From NCBI GenBank assembly GCA_934541105.1, contig CAKTDA010000004.1:186001-250000 (forward strand): a stretch of 64,000 nucleotides of DNA. Direction: 5' to 3'. The position numbers and the translations under genes were made by a program. Origin of the DNA: an uncultured Luteitalea sp. (GTDB lineage Bacteria; Acidobacteriota; Vicinamibacteria; Vicinamibacterales; Vicinamibacteraceae). Under the pieces are notes generated by a model. The model saw only the letters and a list, made by a program, of their open reading frames with translations. It was not told the DNA's origin and searched no databases. Below, in pieces: positions 25,523 to 33,878 of the stretch; positions within the stretch are counted from its first letter, which is position 1, and each line of letters starts with the position of its first letter.

Positions 25523-26875
25523 ATGGCTTCCACCGCTCCAGCCCGCGGCATGCGGGACTTCCTTCCGGCTGACGTCCGCCGCCGCGCGCACGTCATCACC
25601 GTGATTCGCCAGGTGTACGAGCGCTACGGCTTCGAGCCGCTCGAGACGCCGGCCGTCGAGAACATCGAGACGCTGCTCGGCAAGTACGGCGACGAAGGCA
25701 ACCAGCTCATCTTCAAGATCCTCAAGCGCGGCGAGCACGAGGCGACCGGACAGGCCGATCTCGCGCTCCGGTACGACCTCACGGTGCCGCTCTCGCGCGT
25801 GGTCGCGGAGCATCGCGCGACGCTGCCGAAGTTCTTCAAACGCTACCAGATTCAGCCCGTCTGGCGCGCCGACCGACCCGCCCGCGGCCGGTTCCGCGAG
25901 TTCTACCAGTGCGACGTGGACGTCACGGGCTCGACCTCGCCGGTCGTCGAGGCGGAGTTGTGTGCCGCGGCCTGCGAGGCCATGCAGGCCCTCGGGTTCT
26001 CGGATGCCGTGCTCCGCCTCAATCACCGCGCGGTCCTCACGGGAGTCCTCGATGTCGCCGGTGTGCCGGGTGACAAGCACGGGGACGCGCTTGTCGCACT
26101 GGACAAGCTGGACAAGATCGGGCTCGATGGCGTGAAGGCCGAGTACGCCGCGCGGGGGCTCCCGTCCGGTGCGGCCGACACCGTGCTCGGCGTGCTGGGC
26201 TCGGTGGCCGTCTCGTCGGCGGTTGCGTCGGACAGTGGCGAGGCGCTCGATCGCGTGGCGGCGTTCGTGGCGGGTCACGAGGCCGCGACCGCCGGCATCG
26301 CGACGATGCGTGAGGTGCTGGCGCTTGCGGCGCGCACGCCGGCGGCGGGGCAGTTGCGCGTGGATCTCTCGCTTGCCCGCGGGCTGTCGTACTACACCGG
26401 CTGCATCATGGAGATGACCGTGCCGGACCTGGCGGGCAGCCTCGGCGGCGGCGGGCGCTACGACAACCTCGTCGGCATGTTCCTCGGCCAGCCGGTGCCG
26501 GCCGCGGGATTCTCGCTGGGGCTCGAGCGCATCCTCGTGGTGATGGGCGAGCGCGGGATGTTCCCGGCGCACATCGCGGCGACGGCGGCCGACGTGCTCG
26601 TCGCGCAGTGGAACGCGGGCGCCTCCGGTGACGCGCTGGCCCTGGCGCACGACCTGCGGGCCGGCGGGCTCCGTGCGGAGGTTTACCCTGACGCGGACAA
26701 GCTGGGCAAGCAGTTCAAGTACGCGGCGTCCACCGGCGTGCCGCTCGTGGTGGTCGAGGGCGACGACGAACGTGCCGACGGCGAACTGACGGTCAAGGAC
26801 CTGCGGACGGGCGTGCAGCAGCGCGTCCCACGCACCGAGGCCGCCGGACGCCTGCGCGCGTTGCTCGGACCGTGA
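25523..26875 (+). CDS. hisS: Histidine-tRNA ligase
   Basis: 450 aa class II synthetase. Seen: RGMRDFLPAD start, motif 2 FREFYQCDVDV (about 128-138), the histidine-specific LARGLSYYTG peptide (usually LVRGLDYYTG; Ser replaces Asp here), motif 3 GFSLGLERIL, and the C-terminal anticodon-binding domain from about 355 (ADVLVAQWNAG...). The Asp-to-Ser change in the HisA-like motif is worth noting but the surrounding fold is intact. Confidence 0.95.
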   Translation: MASTAPARGMRDFLPADVRRRAHVITVIRQVYERYGFEPLETPAVENIETLLGKYGDEGNQLIFKILKRGEHEATGQADLALRYDLTVPLSRVVAEHRATLPKFFKRYQIQPVWRADRPARGRFREFYQCDVDVTGSTSPVVEAELCAAACEAMQALGFSDAVLRLNHRAVLTGVLDVAGVPGDKHGDALVALDKLDKIGLDGVKAEYAARGLPSGAADTVLGVLGSVAVSSAVASDSGEALDRVAAFVAGHEAATAGIATMREVLALAARTPAAGQLRVDLSLARGLSYYTGCIMEMTVPDLAGSLGGGGRYDNLVGMFLGQPVPAAGFSLGLERILVVMGERGMFPAHIAATAADVLVAQWNAGASGDALALAHDLRAGGLRAEVYPDADKLGKQFKYAASTGVPLVVVEGDDERADGELTVKDLRTGVQQRVPRTEAAGRLRALLGP

Positions 26876-26881
26876 TGACAC

Positions 26882-26916
26882 AGTCTTCTGACTTCTGACT
26901 TTCGACTTCTGACTTT
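26882..26916. repeat. Short tandem repeat in the hisS-aspS gap
   Basis: CTTCTGACTT-like units are repeated about four times (tctgacttctgacttt, then cgacttctgacttt), filling most of the 48-bp gap. Unlike the surrounding sequence it is AT-rich. Confidence 0.7.
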
Positions 26917-26923
26917 GCCAACG

Positions 26924-28684
26924 ATGGACCTTCTCGGCGACCTCTACAGAACTCACACTTGCGGCCAACTGCGGTCCGGGCACGTCGGCGACGACGTCGT
27001 CCTGCTCGGCTGGGTGCATCGGGTGCGCGACATGGGCGCGGTCATCTTCCTCGACATCCGTGATCGCTACGGCGTCACGCAGGTCGTGACCGAGTCCGAG
27101 CCGCTGCTCGGGCAGGCCAAGAAGCTGAAGACCGAGATGGTCGTCGCGATCGTCGGCACGGTGACTCCGCGGTCGGCCGAGACGGTGAACGACAAGCTCG
27201 AGACCGGGCAGGTCGAAGTGCGGATCACCGAGGTGCGCGTGCTCAACGACGCGCGGCGGCCGCCGTTTGCGATTGCCGACGAGTCGTTCGTCGCGGAGGA
27301 CACGCGCCTGCGCCACCGCTACCTGGATCTGCGGCGGCAGCGCATGCAGCAGAACCTGATCCTGCGCCACCGGATTGCGATGGCGTTCAGGCGCTACTTC
27401 GACGCGCAGGGGTTCCTCGAGATCGAGACGCCGATCCTCACGAAGAGCACGCCCGAGGGCGCGCGCGACTACCTCGTGCCGAGCCGCGTGCACCCCGGCG
27501 AGTTCTTCGCGCTGCCGCAGTCGCCGCAGCTCTTCAAGCAGATCCTGATGATCGGCGGCCTCGATCGCTACTTCCAGGTCGCCAAGTGCTTCCGGGACGA
27601 GGACCTGCGCGCCGATCGCCAGCCCGAGTTCACGCAGGTGGACGTCGAGATCTCGTTTGCCTCGCAGCCCCTCGTGTTCTCGCTGATGGAGGGCGTGGTT
27701 GCCGAGGTGTTCCGCGAAGGCGGGGTCGAGGTCACGACGCCGTTCCGGCGCATGCCGTATCGCGAGGCGATGGCGCGGTACGGGTCCGACAAGCCGGACC
27801 TGCGCTACGGCCTCGAGATCCAGGATCTCGGCGGCCTCTTCGCCGACACGCCGTTCGGCCCGGTGCGCGACGCGCTTGCCGGCGGCGGCGTGCTGCGCGG
27901 CATCGTCGTGCCGGGCGGTGCGCGGATCTCGCGCGCCGAAGTGGACAAGATCGTCGCCGAGGCCATCGAGATGGGCGCGGGCGGCCTCCTGTGGGCGCGC
28001 CAGACCGAGAAGGGGCTGGCGACGTCGGCAAAGGCATTGGGTGAGCAGGCGCTGACGCATGCGCTCGAGGTCACGGGGGCGGGCACCGATGGCCTGCTCG
28101 TGATGACCGCCGGGCCCGAGGCGCAGGTGTCCAGGCTGCTCGGCGCGCTGCGCATCTCCCTCGCGAAGCGCTTCGACCTGGTGGACCCGAAGCGGTTCGA
28201 GTTCCTCTGGGTCGTGGACTTCCCGCTGCTCGAGTGGGACGAGGAGGACAAGCGCTGGGTGGCGATGCACCACCCGTTCACGGCGCCGGCCGACGTCGAT
28301 CTCGCGAAGCTGGCCGAGGCCCCGGGTGAGGTCTCGGCCAAGGCGTACGACCTCGTGCTGAACGGCAGCGAGATCGCGGGCGGCAGCATCCGTATCCACG
28401 ATCCCGAGATGCAGCGCCAGATGTTCCGCCTGCTCGGGATCTCGGACGAGGACGCCCGGCTGCGGTTCGGGTTCTTCATCGATGCCCTCGAATACGGCAC
28501 GCCGCCGCATGGCGGCATCGCCTTCGGTCTCGACCGCATCGTCGCGATTCTGGCGGGCGAGCCCTCGATTCGGGACGTCATGGCGTTCCCGAAGACGGCT
28601 GCCGCGGTGGACCTGATGTCGGACGCGCCGTCCACCGTGGATGCGCGCCAGTGGAAGGAACTGCACCTGCGGCCGCTTGCCTGA
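26924..28684 (+). CDS. aspS: Aspartate-tRNA ligase, bacterial type
   Basis: 586 aa: N-terminal OB-fold (to about 110), class II core with RYLDLRRQRMQQNL, motif 2 FRDEDLRADRQPEFTQVD, bacterial GAD insertion (about 285-420), and motif 3 GIAFGLDRIVAIL. At the position that separates tRNA-Asp-only (Leu in RRDLG) from dual Asp/Asn enzymes (His in RRDHG) it has Met (RVRDMG), so discrimination cannot be called. ATG 26924 preferred to the in-frame TTG 26915, which lies in the repeat. Confidence 0.95.
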   Translation: MDLLGDLYRTHTCGQLRSGHVGDDVVLLGWVHRVRDMGAVIFLDIRDRYGVTQVVTESEPLLGQAKKLKTEMVVAIVGTVTPRSAETVNDKLETGQVEVRITEVRVLNDARRPPFAIADESFVAEDTRLRHRYLDLRRQRMQQNLILRHRIAMAFRRYFDAQGFLEIETPILTKSTPEGARDYLVPSRVHPGEFFALPQSPQLFKQILMIGGLDRYFQVAKCFRDEDLRADRQPEFTQVDVEISFASQPLVFSLMEGVVAEVFREGGVEVTTPFRRMPYREAMARYGSDKPDLRYGLEIQDLGGLFADTPFGPVRDALAGGGVLRGIVVPGGARISRAEVDKIVAEAIEMGAGGLLWARQTEKGLATSAKALGEQALTHALEVTGAGTDGLLVMTAGPEAQVSRLLGALRISLAKRFDLVDPKRFEFLWVVDFPLLEWDEEDKRWVAMHHPFTAPADVDLAKLAEAPGEVSAKAYDLVLNGSEIAGGSIRIHDPEMQRQMFRLLGISDEDARLRFGFFIDALEYGTPPHGGIAFGLDRIVAILAGEPSIRDVMAFPKTAAAVDLMSDAPSTVDARQWKELHLRPLA

Positions 28685-28697
28685 CCGCCGGCGCCAG

Positions 28698-28706
28698 TGT
28701 TAGCGT
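28698..28706 (+). promoter_or_regulatory. Extended -10 before phoH
   Basis: TGTTAGCGT fits the TGnTAnnnT extended -10 pattern. With initiation about seven bases on, the leader to GTG 28723 would be about 10 nt, which favours that start over GTG 28651 inside aspS. Confidence 0.45.
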
Positions 28707-28722
28707 CAAGGCACAGCACAAG

Positions 28723-29760
28723 GTGGGCGGCCGTCCGTCGGGCTGGCCGCCCCCGCTCGAGGAGAGCATCGGTATCGCATCACCGGCCGCCCGTTCCATT
28801 CCCGTTCCCGACCAGGGCGTCGACGTCCTGTTCGGCGCCCTTGACGACAACCTTCGCCTGATCGAGGACCTCTTCGGCGTGACTGTCCGCACGAGCGGGC
28901 ACGAACTCGTCGTCGAGGGTGCCGGCGATCGCGTGGATCGCCTCGAGGCGTTCGTCGGCCAGTTCGGTGCCCTGCTGCGCGACGGCTATCGCTTCGCGCG
29001 CGGAGAGGTGAAGGACGCGATCCGCCTCGGCGCCGAGCATCCCGAGCTCGATCTCCGCGACCACTTCCTGAAGGGCAGCGTGCGCGCCTCGGCCAAGCGC
29101 CAGGTGGTGCCCAAGACGCCCACACAGCGGCAGTACCTCGAGGCCATCGACCGCCACGACATCGTCTTCGGCGTCGGTCCGGCGGGCACGGGCAAGACGT
29201 ACCTGGCGATGGCGCAGGCCGTTGCCGCCCTCCTGGCAAAGAAGGTCAGCCGCATCGTGCTGACGCGGCCTGCCGTCGAGGCGGGAGAGAAGCTCGGGTT
29301 CCTCCCCGGCGACCTGCAGGAGAAGGTGAACCCGTACCTGCGACCGCTCTACGACGCGCTGTACGACATGCTCGAGGCCGACAAGGTCGAGCGACTGCTC
29401 GAGCGGGGCACGATCGAGGTCGCGCCGCTCGCGTTCATGCGCGGCCGCACGCTCAACGACTCGTTCGTGATTCTCGACGAAGCGCAGAACACCACGAGCG
29501 AGCAGATGAAGATGTTCCTCACCCGCCTCGGCTTCGGCAGCAAGGCGGTCGTCACCGGCGACATCACGCAGATCGACCTGCCGTACGGACGTCCGTCGGG
29601 GCTGATCGAGGCGACCCGCATCCTCGGTCAGGTCGAGGGCCTCGCGTTCGTGCGATTCACCGATCGGGACGTCGTCCGTCACCGCCTCGTGCAGGCCATC
29701 GTGCAGGCGTATGCGGCGCACGACGCCGCGGTCGGGGGCGCGGCCGTCCCGCAGGCCTGA
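28723..29760 (+). CDS. PhoH-like ATPase (YbeZ family)
   Basis: About 345 aa. An N-terminal KH-like part (LDDNLRLIEDLFGVTVRTSGHELVVEG) is followed by the P-loop domain: Walker A GPAGTGKTYLA, LTRPAVEAGEKLGFLPGD, Walker B FVILDEAQNTT, sensor VTGDITQIDLP. A typical YbeZ associates with YbeY in rRNA processing and quality control, and ybeY follows directly. No ATG lies near; GTG 28723 is chosen from the promoter and lack of overlap, GTG 28651 (overlapping aspS by 34 nt) is the alternative. Confidence 0.9.
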   Translation: MGGRPSGWPPPLEESIGIASPAARSIPVPDQGVDVLFGALDDNLRLIEDLFGVTVRTSGHELVVEGAGDRVDRLEAFVGQFGALLRDGYRFARGEVKDAIRLGAEHPELDLRDHFLKGSVRASAKRQVVPKTPTQRQYLEAIDRHDIVFGVGPAGTGKTYLAMAQAVAALLAKKVSRIVLTRPAVEAGEKLGFLPGDLQEKVNPYLRPLYDALYDMLEADKVERLLERGTIEVAPLAFMRGRTLNDSFVILDEAQNTTSEQMKMFLTRLGFGSKAVVTGDITQIDLPYGRPSGLIEATRILGQVEGLAFVRFTDRDVVRHRLVQAIVQAYAAHDAAVGGAAVPQA

Positions 29761-29764
29761 CGCG

Positions 29765-30241
29765 ATGGACACCGACCCTCCCCATTTGCGCATCAGCGTG
29801 TGCTCGCGTGACGGGCGTCCGGCCCGGGCGCCCGGCGTCGCGCGCTGGCTCGCCGCCGTTGCCCCGGCACGGGCACGCGGCACGCTCACGATCGTGCTCA
29901 CCGGCGACGCCGCGATGCGCCGCCTGAACCGCGAGTGGCGCGGCAAGGACCGCGCGACCGACGTGCTCTCGTTTCCTGCGGGCGACGAGGGCCCGCACCC
30001 GCGCGGGCACGTGAAGCACCTCGGCGATGTCGTGATCGCTACGGGCGTTGCCCGGCGGCAGGCAGCCGAAGCCGGGCATGCGTACACAACGGAACTGAAG
30101 GTGCTCGCGCTGCACGGCCTGCTGCACCTGCTCGGGTACGACCACGAGACCGACACCGGCGAGATGGCGCGCGCCGAGCGCCGCCTGCGTCGCAAGGGCG
30201 GCCTGCCGTCGGGCCTCATCGAGCGGGAGGGCACGGCGTGA
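29765..30241 (+). CDS. ybeY: Endoribonuclease YbeY
   Basis: 158 aa zinc metalloprotein for 16S rRNA 3'-end maturation and ribosome quality control. The HGLLHLLGYDHETD motif supplies the three zinc histidines; LNREWRGKDRATDVLSFP is the other family signature. ATG 29765 follows phoH by four bases; the stop overlaps the next start (GTGA). Confidence 0.95.
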   Translation: MDTDPPHLRISVCSRDGRPARAPGVARWLAAVAPARARGTLTIVLTGDAAMRRLNREWRGKDRATDVLSFPAGDEGPHPRGHVKHLGDVVIATGVARRQAAEAGHAYTTELKVLALHGLLHLLGYDHETDTGEMARAERRLRRKGGLPSGLIEREGTA

Positions 30242-31488
30242 TTCCGCTCGCCGTCTTCCTGCTCGCGTGCGTGGCCGTCTATCTCGGGACCATCCTTGCC
30301 GCGTTCAGCGCCCTGATGCGCTTCTCGCTGCGCATGCTCGCCGAGAGCGCGAGCGGCCCCCGCGATCTGCTGACGCCGTTTCTCGAGGACCCGCCGGCCC
30401 TCTTCTTCCCGGCACGCCTGCTGCTCGGCATCGTGACCGTCGTCGTGTCGGTGCTGCTCGCGCAGGTCGAAGCCGTCGGCCGGTCACCGCAGGGCATCTG
30501 GGTGTTCCTCGCGTCGATGCTCGTGTTCGTGTTCGTCTGCTTCCTCCTGCTGCCGCAGCTGCTCGTGCGCAGGAACCCGCAGCAGGTGCTCACCGTGCTG
30601 CTGCCGTCGTTTGCCGTGGTGGCCCGCGGCTTCGCGCCGCTGACCCACCTGTTCACGGGCCCGAACGGCGTCACCGAACGGCGCGCGACGATCGAGGCCG
30701 ACGACACGCCGTCGGCAGACGAGGCGGCGGCGACGCCGGCCGAGGAGATGGACGAGGCAGAGGACAGCGAGGAGGACGAGGCACGCGAGCTGTTTAGATC
30801 GCTCGTCGGGTTCCAGGATCGGCTGGTCCGCGAAGTGATGACGCCTCGTCCCGACATTGTCGGCATCCGCGACGACGCGACGCTCGGCGAACTGCGCGCC
30901 ACCCTCCGGGAATCGGAGTACTCCCGCGTGCTCGTCTACCGCGAGAGCCTCGACGACGTCGTGGGGTTCGCACACATGAAGGACGTCTTCCTCAAGGGGC
31001 AGGACTGCCGCGACGACGAGTCGTTCGCGGAACTCGTACGCCCGGCGCACGTCGTCCCCGAGACCAAGCGCGCCCCGGAGCTGCTCAAGGAGTTCCAGCA
31101 GAACCAGACGCAGGTGGCGCTGGTGGTCGACGAGTACGGCGGCACGGCCGGCCTCGTGACCGTGGAGGATCTGGTGGAGGAGCTCGTCGGCGAGATTCGC
31201 GACGAGTACGACGTCGAAGCGGAGCCGATCGTCGAGGGGCCCGACGCGACGTGGACCTTCAGTGCGAAAGTCGACATCGACGAACTGACGCGGCGCCTCG
31301 ACGTCTCGATTGCCCGCGACGGCTTCGAGACGATCGGCGGCTACATCATGAGCCGCGTCGGCCGCGTGCCGGCGGTGGGCGAGCACGTCGTCGAGGACGG
31401 GCTCGACATCGAGGTGCTCGAGGCCGAGCGTCGGCGCATCCTCACGGTGCGCGTCAAGCGGCTGCCGCTCGACGGGGAGGCGTGGTGA
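30238..31488 (+). CDS. HlyC/CorC family CBS-domain membrane protein
   Basis: 416 aa. N-terminal helices (about 3-25, 55-80, 88-110) are a degenerate DUF21-like membrane part; an acidic linker (EEMDEAEDSEEDEA, about 175-188) is followed by a CBS pair (VMTPRPDIVGI..., QVALVVDEYGGTAGLVTVEDLVEELVGEI) and a C-terminal CorC_HlyC transporter-associated domain (FSAKVDIDELTRRLDV). Family members are linked to magnesium/cobalt efflux. GTG start overlaps the ybeY stop and its stop overlaps era: phoH-ybeY-corC-era is a common bacterial order. Confidence 0.88.
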   Translation: MIPLAVFLLACVAVYLGTILAAFSALMRFSLRMLAESASGPRDLLTPFLEDPPALFFPARLLLGIVTVVVSVLLAQVEAVGRSPQGIWVFLASMLVFVFVCFLLLPQLLVRRNPQQVLTVLLPSFAVVARGFAPLTHLFTGPNGVTERRATIEADDTPSADEAAATPAEEMDEAEDSEEDEARELFRSLVGFQDRLVREVMTPRPDIVGIRDDATLGELRATLRESEYSRVLVYRESLDDVVGFAHMKDVFLKGQDCRDDESFAELVRPAHVVPETKRAPELLKEFQQNQTQVALVVDEYGGTAGLVTVEDLVEELVGEIRDEYDVEAEPIVEGPDATWTFSAKVDIDELTRRLDVSIARDGFETIGGYIMSRVGRVPAVGEHVVEDGLDIEVLEAERRRILTVRVKRLPLDGEAW

Positions 31489-32387
31489 CGCGTTCGGGGT
31501 TCGTGTCGCTGCTCGGCCGGCCGAATGCCGGCAAGTCCACGCTGCTCAACCGCCTCGTCGGCGCGCACCTCGCGATCGTGTCGGACAAGCCGCAGACGAC
31601 GCGCACGCGGATTCTCGGCGCGAGGAGTCTGCCGGGCGGCCAGCTGCTCTTCCTCGACACGCCTGGCGTCCATCGCCCGATGCACCGCATGAACGTGCGG
31701 ATGGTGGATGCAGCCATCGCGGCAGCGCGCGACGCCGACGTCGTCGCGCTCGTCGTCGATGCGTCGGAGGCGGTCGGGGGCGGCACCGAGTACCTGCTCG
31801 GCCTGCTGCCGCCGCTTGCGCAGCCGGTCGTTCTCGTGCTGAACAAGATCGATCGCGTCAAGAAGCACGACCTGCTGCCGCTCATCGACTGGTTCAGCAG
31901 TCGTCACCAGTTCGCCGACGTCGTGCCGGTGTCGGCCGCGACGGGCGAGAACGTCGAGCGGCTGGAGCAGGTGCTGCTCTCGCACCTGCCCGAGGGACCG
32001 CCGCTCTATCCCGACGACTACCTGACCGATCAATCCGCCCGATCGCTGGCGGCCGAGATGGTGCGTGAACAGGTGCTTGCTCACACCCGTGCCGAACTGC
32101 CGTTCACGACGGCCGTCGTCGTCGATCGGTACGAGGAGCCCGGGGAGGACGATGACGCGCTCCTGGCGATCTACTGCAGCATCCTCGTCGAGGCGCCGTC
32201 GCAAAAGGCGATCGTCATCGGCCGGCGGGGCGAGATGATCAAGGCCATCGGCACGGCGGCGCGCCGCCAGATCGAGGCGTTCTTCGAACGCCGCGTGTAC
32301 CTGGACCTGCACGTGAAGGTGCGCGAGGACTGGCGCGAGAACGACAGGGCCCTCGACGAACTCGGGCTGCCGAAGCGGAAGCGCTGA
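31485..32387 (+). CDS. era: GTPase Era
   Basis: 300 aa ribosome-assembly GTPase that binds the 16S rRNA 3' end. G1 GRPNAGKSTLLN, switch I KPQTTRTRI, G3 LDTPGVHRP, G4 NKIDRVKK, G5 VSAATGEN, then a C-terminal KH domain with VIGRRGEMIKAIG. The GTG at 31485 overlaps the preceding stop; a second GTG three bases earlier (31482) is equally possible. Confidence 0.96.
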   Translation: MTRSGFVSLLGRPNAGKSTLLNRLVGAHLAIVSDKPQTTRTRILGARSLPGGQLLFLDTPGVHRPMHRMNVRMVDAAIAAARDADVVALVVDASEAVGGGTEYLLGLLPPLAQPVVLVLNKIDRVKKHDLLPLIDWFSSRHQFADVVPVSAATGENVERLEQVLLSHLPEGPPLYPDDYLTDQSARSLAAEMVREQVLAHTRAELPFTTAVVVDRYEEPGEDDDALLAIYCSILVEAPSQKAIVIGRRGEMIKAIGTAARRQIEAFFERRVYLDLHVKVREDWRENDRALDELGLPKRKR

Positions 32388-32420
32388 ACGCCGGCGGGGG
32401 CATGCCGACGGGCGGCCGCG

Positions 32421-32459
32421 TGTTAATGTGACCCGATCTGTGTGTCACACGACGTCGTG
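32421..32459 (+). promoter_or_regulatory. mgtE promoter and overlapping palindromes
   Basis: TGTTAATGT (32421-32429) is an extended -10 (TGnTAnnnT). Just downstream lie GTGTG-T-CACAC (32440-32450) and the perfect 12-bp palindrome CACGACGTCGTG (32448-32459), overlapping by three bases, ahead of GTG 32470. They could be operators or RNA structures for metal control. The 82-bp gap is too short for a classic magnesium riboswitch. Confidence 0.5.
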
Positions 32460-32469
32460 GTGATGTCCC

Positions 32470-33861
32470 GTGGCACGCGTACCGACCACGATGCCGCAGC
32501 GCAGAATCGACGTCGTCCTGGCCTCGGTGAGGCGGCTGATCCGCGTCGGGGCGACGGCGAACCTCCTCAACCTCCTGCAGAAGCAGCACCCCGCGGATCT
32601 CGCGTCCGTCTTCGGGGAGCTGAACGATCGCGAACGGCAGACGGCGTTCGACGTCCTCCTCGATCGCAGCCCGCGACACGCCATGGAGGCGCTGAGCGAG
32701 CTGGGGCCGGAGGTCGGCGCGCACCTACTCGAGGGTCGATCGGCCGAGGACATCGCGCGGTACGTGCAGGAACTGGAGTCCGACGACGCGGCGGCCATCA
32801 TCGAGGCGCTGCCGACGGACCTGTCGCGCAGCGTGCTCGACCAGATGCGCGGCAAGCAGGACACCGAGGTCGCGGAGCTCCTCGAGTACGCGGAGTACAC
32901 GGCCGGCCGCATCATGAACCCGAACGTCTTCGCCCTCGCCGAGGAGCTGACGGTCGGGGAGGCGATCACGGAGCTGCAGGCGGCCCGCGACGTCGAGATG
33001 GTGTTCTACCTGTACACGGTGGACGAGCGCCGGCACCTCGTCGGCGTCACGTCATTGCGGCGACTGCTGCTCGTGGCGCCGGAGACGCCGCTCAAGCGGA
33101 TTGCGGCGGGCGACGTGCTGAGCGTCCGCGTGGACACCGACCAGGAGGAAGTGGCGCGGCAGGTGGCGTCGTACAACCTGCTCGCCATCCCCGTGGTGGA
33201 CGCCGAGAACAAGCTGGCCGGCGTGATCACCGTGGACGACGTGATCGACGTCATCAAGGACGAGGCCACCGAGGACATCTACCGCCTGGCCGGCGTCTCG
33301 ACCGACGACAGCGTGTTCTCGCCGCCGCTGACCTCGCTGCGCAAGCGCCTGCCGTGGCTCTACGTGAACCTGGGGACGGCGTTCGTGTCGGCGGCCGTGG
33401 TGAAGCTGTTCGAGAGCACGATCAGCCAGGCCACGGCGCTGGCGGTGTTCATGCCGGTCGTGGCGGGCATGGGCGGCAATGCGGGCACGCAGACGCTGAC
33501 CGTCATCGTCCGCGGGATCGCGCTCGGCGAGCTGACGTTCGTCAACTCGCGCAAGGCGCTGCTGAAGGAGTCGCTCGTCGGGCTCGGCAACGGCATCGGC
33601 ATCGGGGCCCTGGCCGCGCTGGCGGCGTGGGTGGTGCAGGGGGACGGCTGGCTCGGCATGATCCTCGGGCTGGCGATGGTCATCAACATGTTCGTGGCGG
33701 CGACGGCCGGCACGCTCGTGCCCCTCGGCCTGCGGGCGCTGAAGGTGGACCCTGCGCTGGCCTCGTCGGTATTCATCACGACGCTCACCGACGTCTTCGG
33801 GTTCTTCGCCTTCCTCGGCCTCGGGCACGTTTTCCTGAGGTACCTCGTCGGGGCGGGGTAG
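32470..33861 (+). CDS. mgtE: Magnesium transporter MgtE
   Basis: 463 aa: N-terminal superhelical MgtE_N domain (about 30-135, LLQKQHPADLASVF...), tandem CBS domains (about 140-265) that sense cytosolic Mg2+, and five membrane helices from about 290, with FMPVVAGMGGNAGTQTLTVIVRGIALGE in the pore region. GTG 32470 gives MARVPTTMPQRRID; ATG 32491 is an alternative. The family gates Mg2+ influx. Confidence 0.95.
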   Translation: MARVPTTMPQRRIDVVLASVRRLIRVGATANLLNLLQKQHPADLASVFGELNDRERQTAFDVLLDRSPRHAMEALSELGPEVGAHLLEGRSAEDIARYVQELESDDAAAIIEALPTDLSRSVLDQMRGKQDTEVAELLEYAEYTAGRIMNPNVFALAEELTVGEAITELQAARDVEMVFYLYTVDERRHLVGVTSLRRLLLVAPETPLKRIAAGDVLSVRVDTDQEEVARQVASYNLLAIPVVDAENKLAGVITVDDVIDVIKDEATEDIYRLAGVSTDDSVFSPPLTSLRKRLPWLYVNLGTAFVSAAVVKLFESTISQATALAVFMPVVAGMGGNAGTQTLTVIVRGIALGELTFVNSRKALLKESLVGLGNGIGIGALAALAAWVVQGDGWLGMILGLAMVINMFVAATAGTLVPLGLRALKVDPALASSVFITTLTDVFGFFAFLGLGHVFLRYLVGAG

Positions 33862-33864
33862 AAT
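33859..33864 (+). promoter_or_regulatory. -10 element TAGAAT before recO
   Basis: TAGAAT overlaps the mgtE stop codon, 14 bases before ATG 33879. Plausible promoter giving recO-glyQ-glyS a very short leader. Confidence 0.4.
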
Positions 33865-33878
33865 ACCGGACTGGCCGC

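Noticed and set aside
25451..28666. Minus-strand frame of 1071 codons opposite hisS and aspS
   Set aside because: Antisense to two clear tRNA synthetases; low-complexity Arg/His/Leu sequence, no start context.
32388..32469. Magnesium riboswitch (ykoK/M-box) before mgtE
   Set aside because: The gap is 82 bp, too short for the known structure, and its conserved core is not visible.
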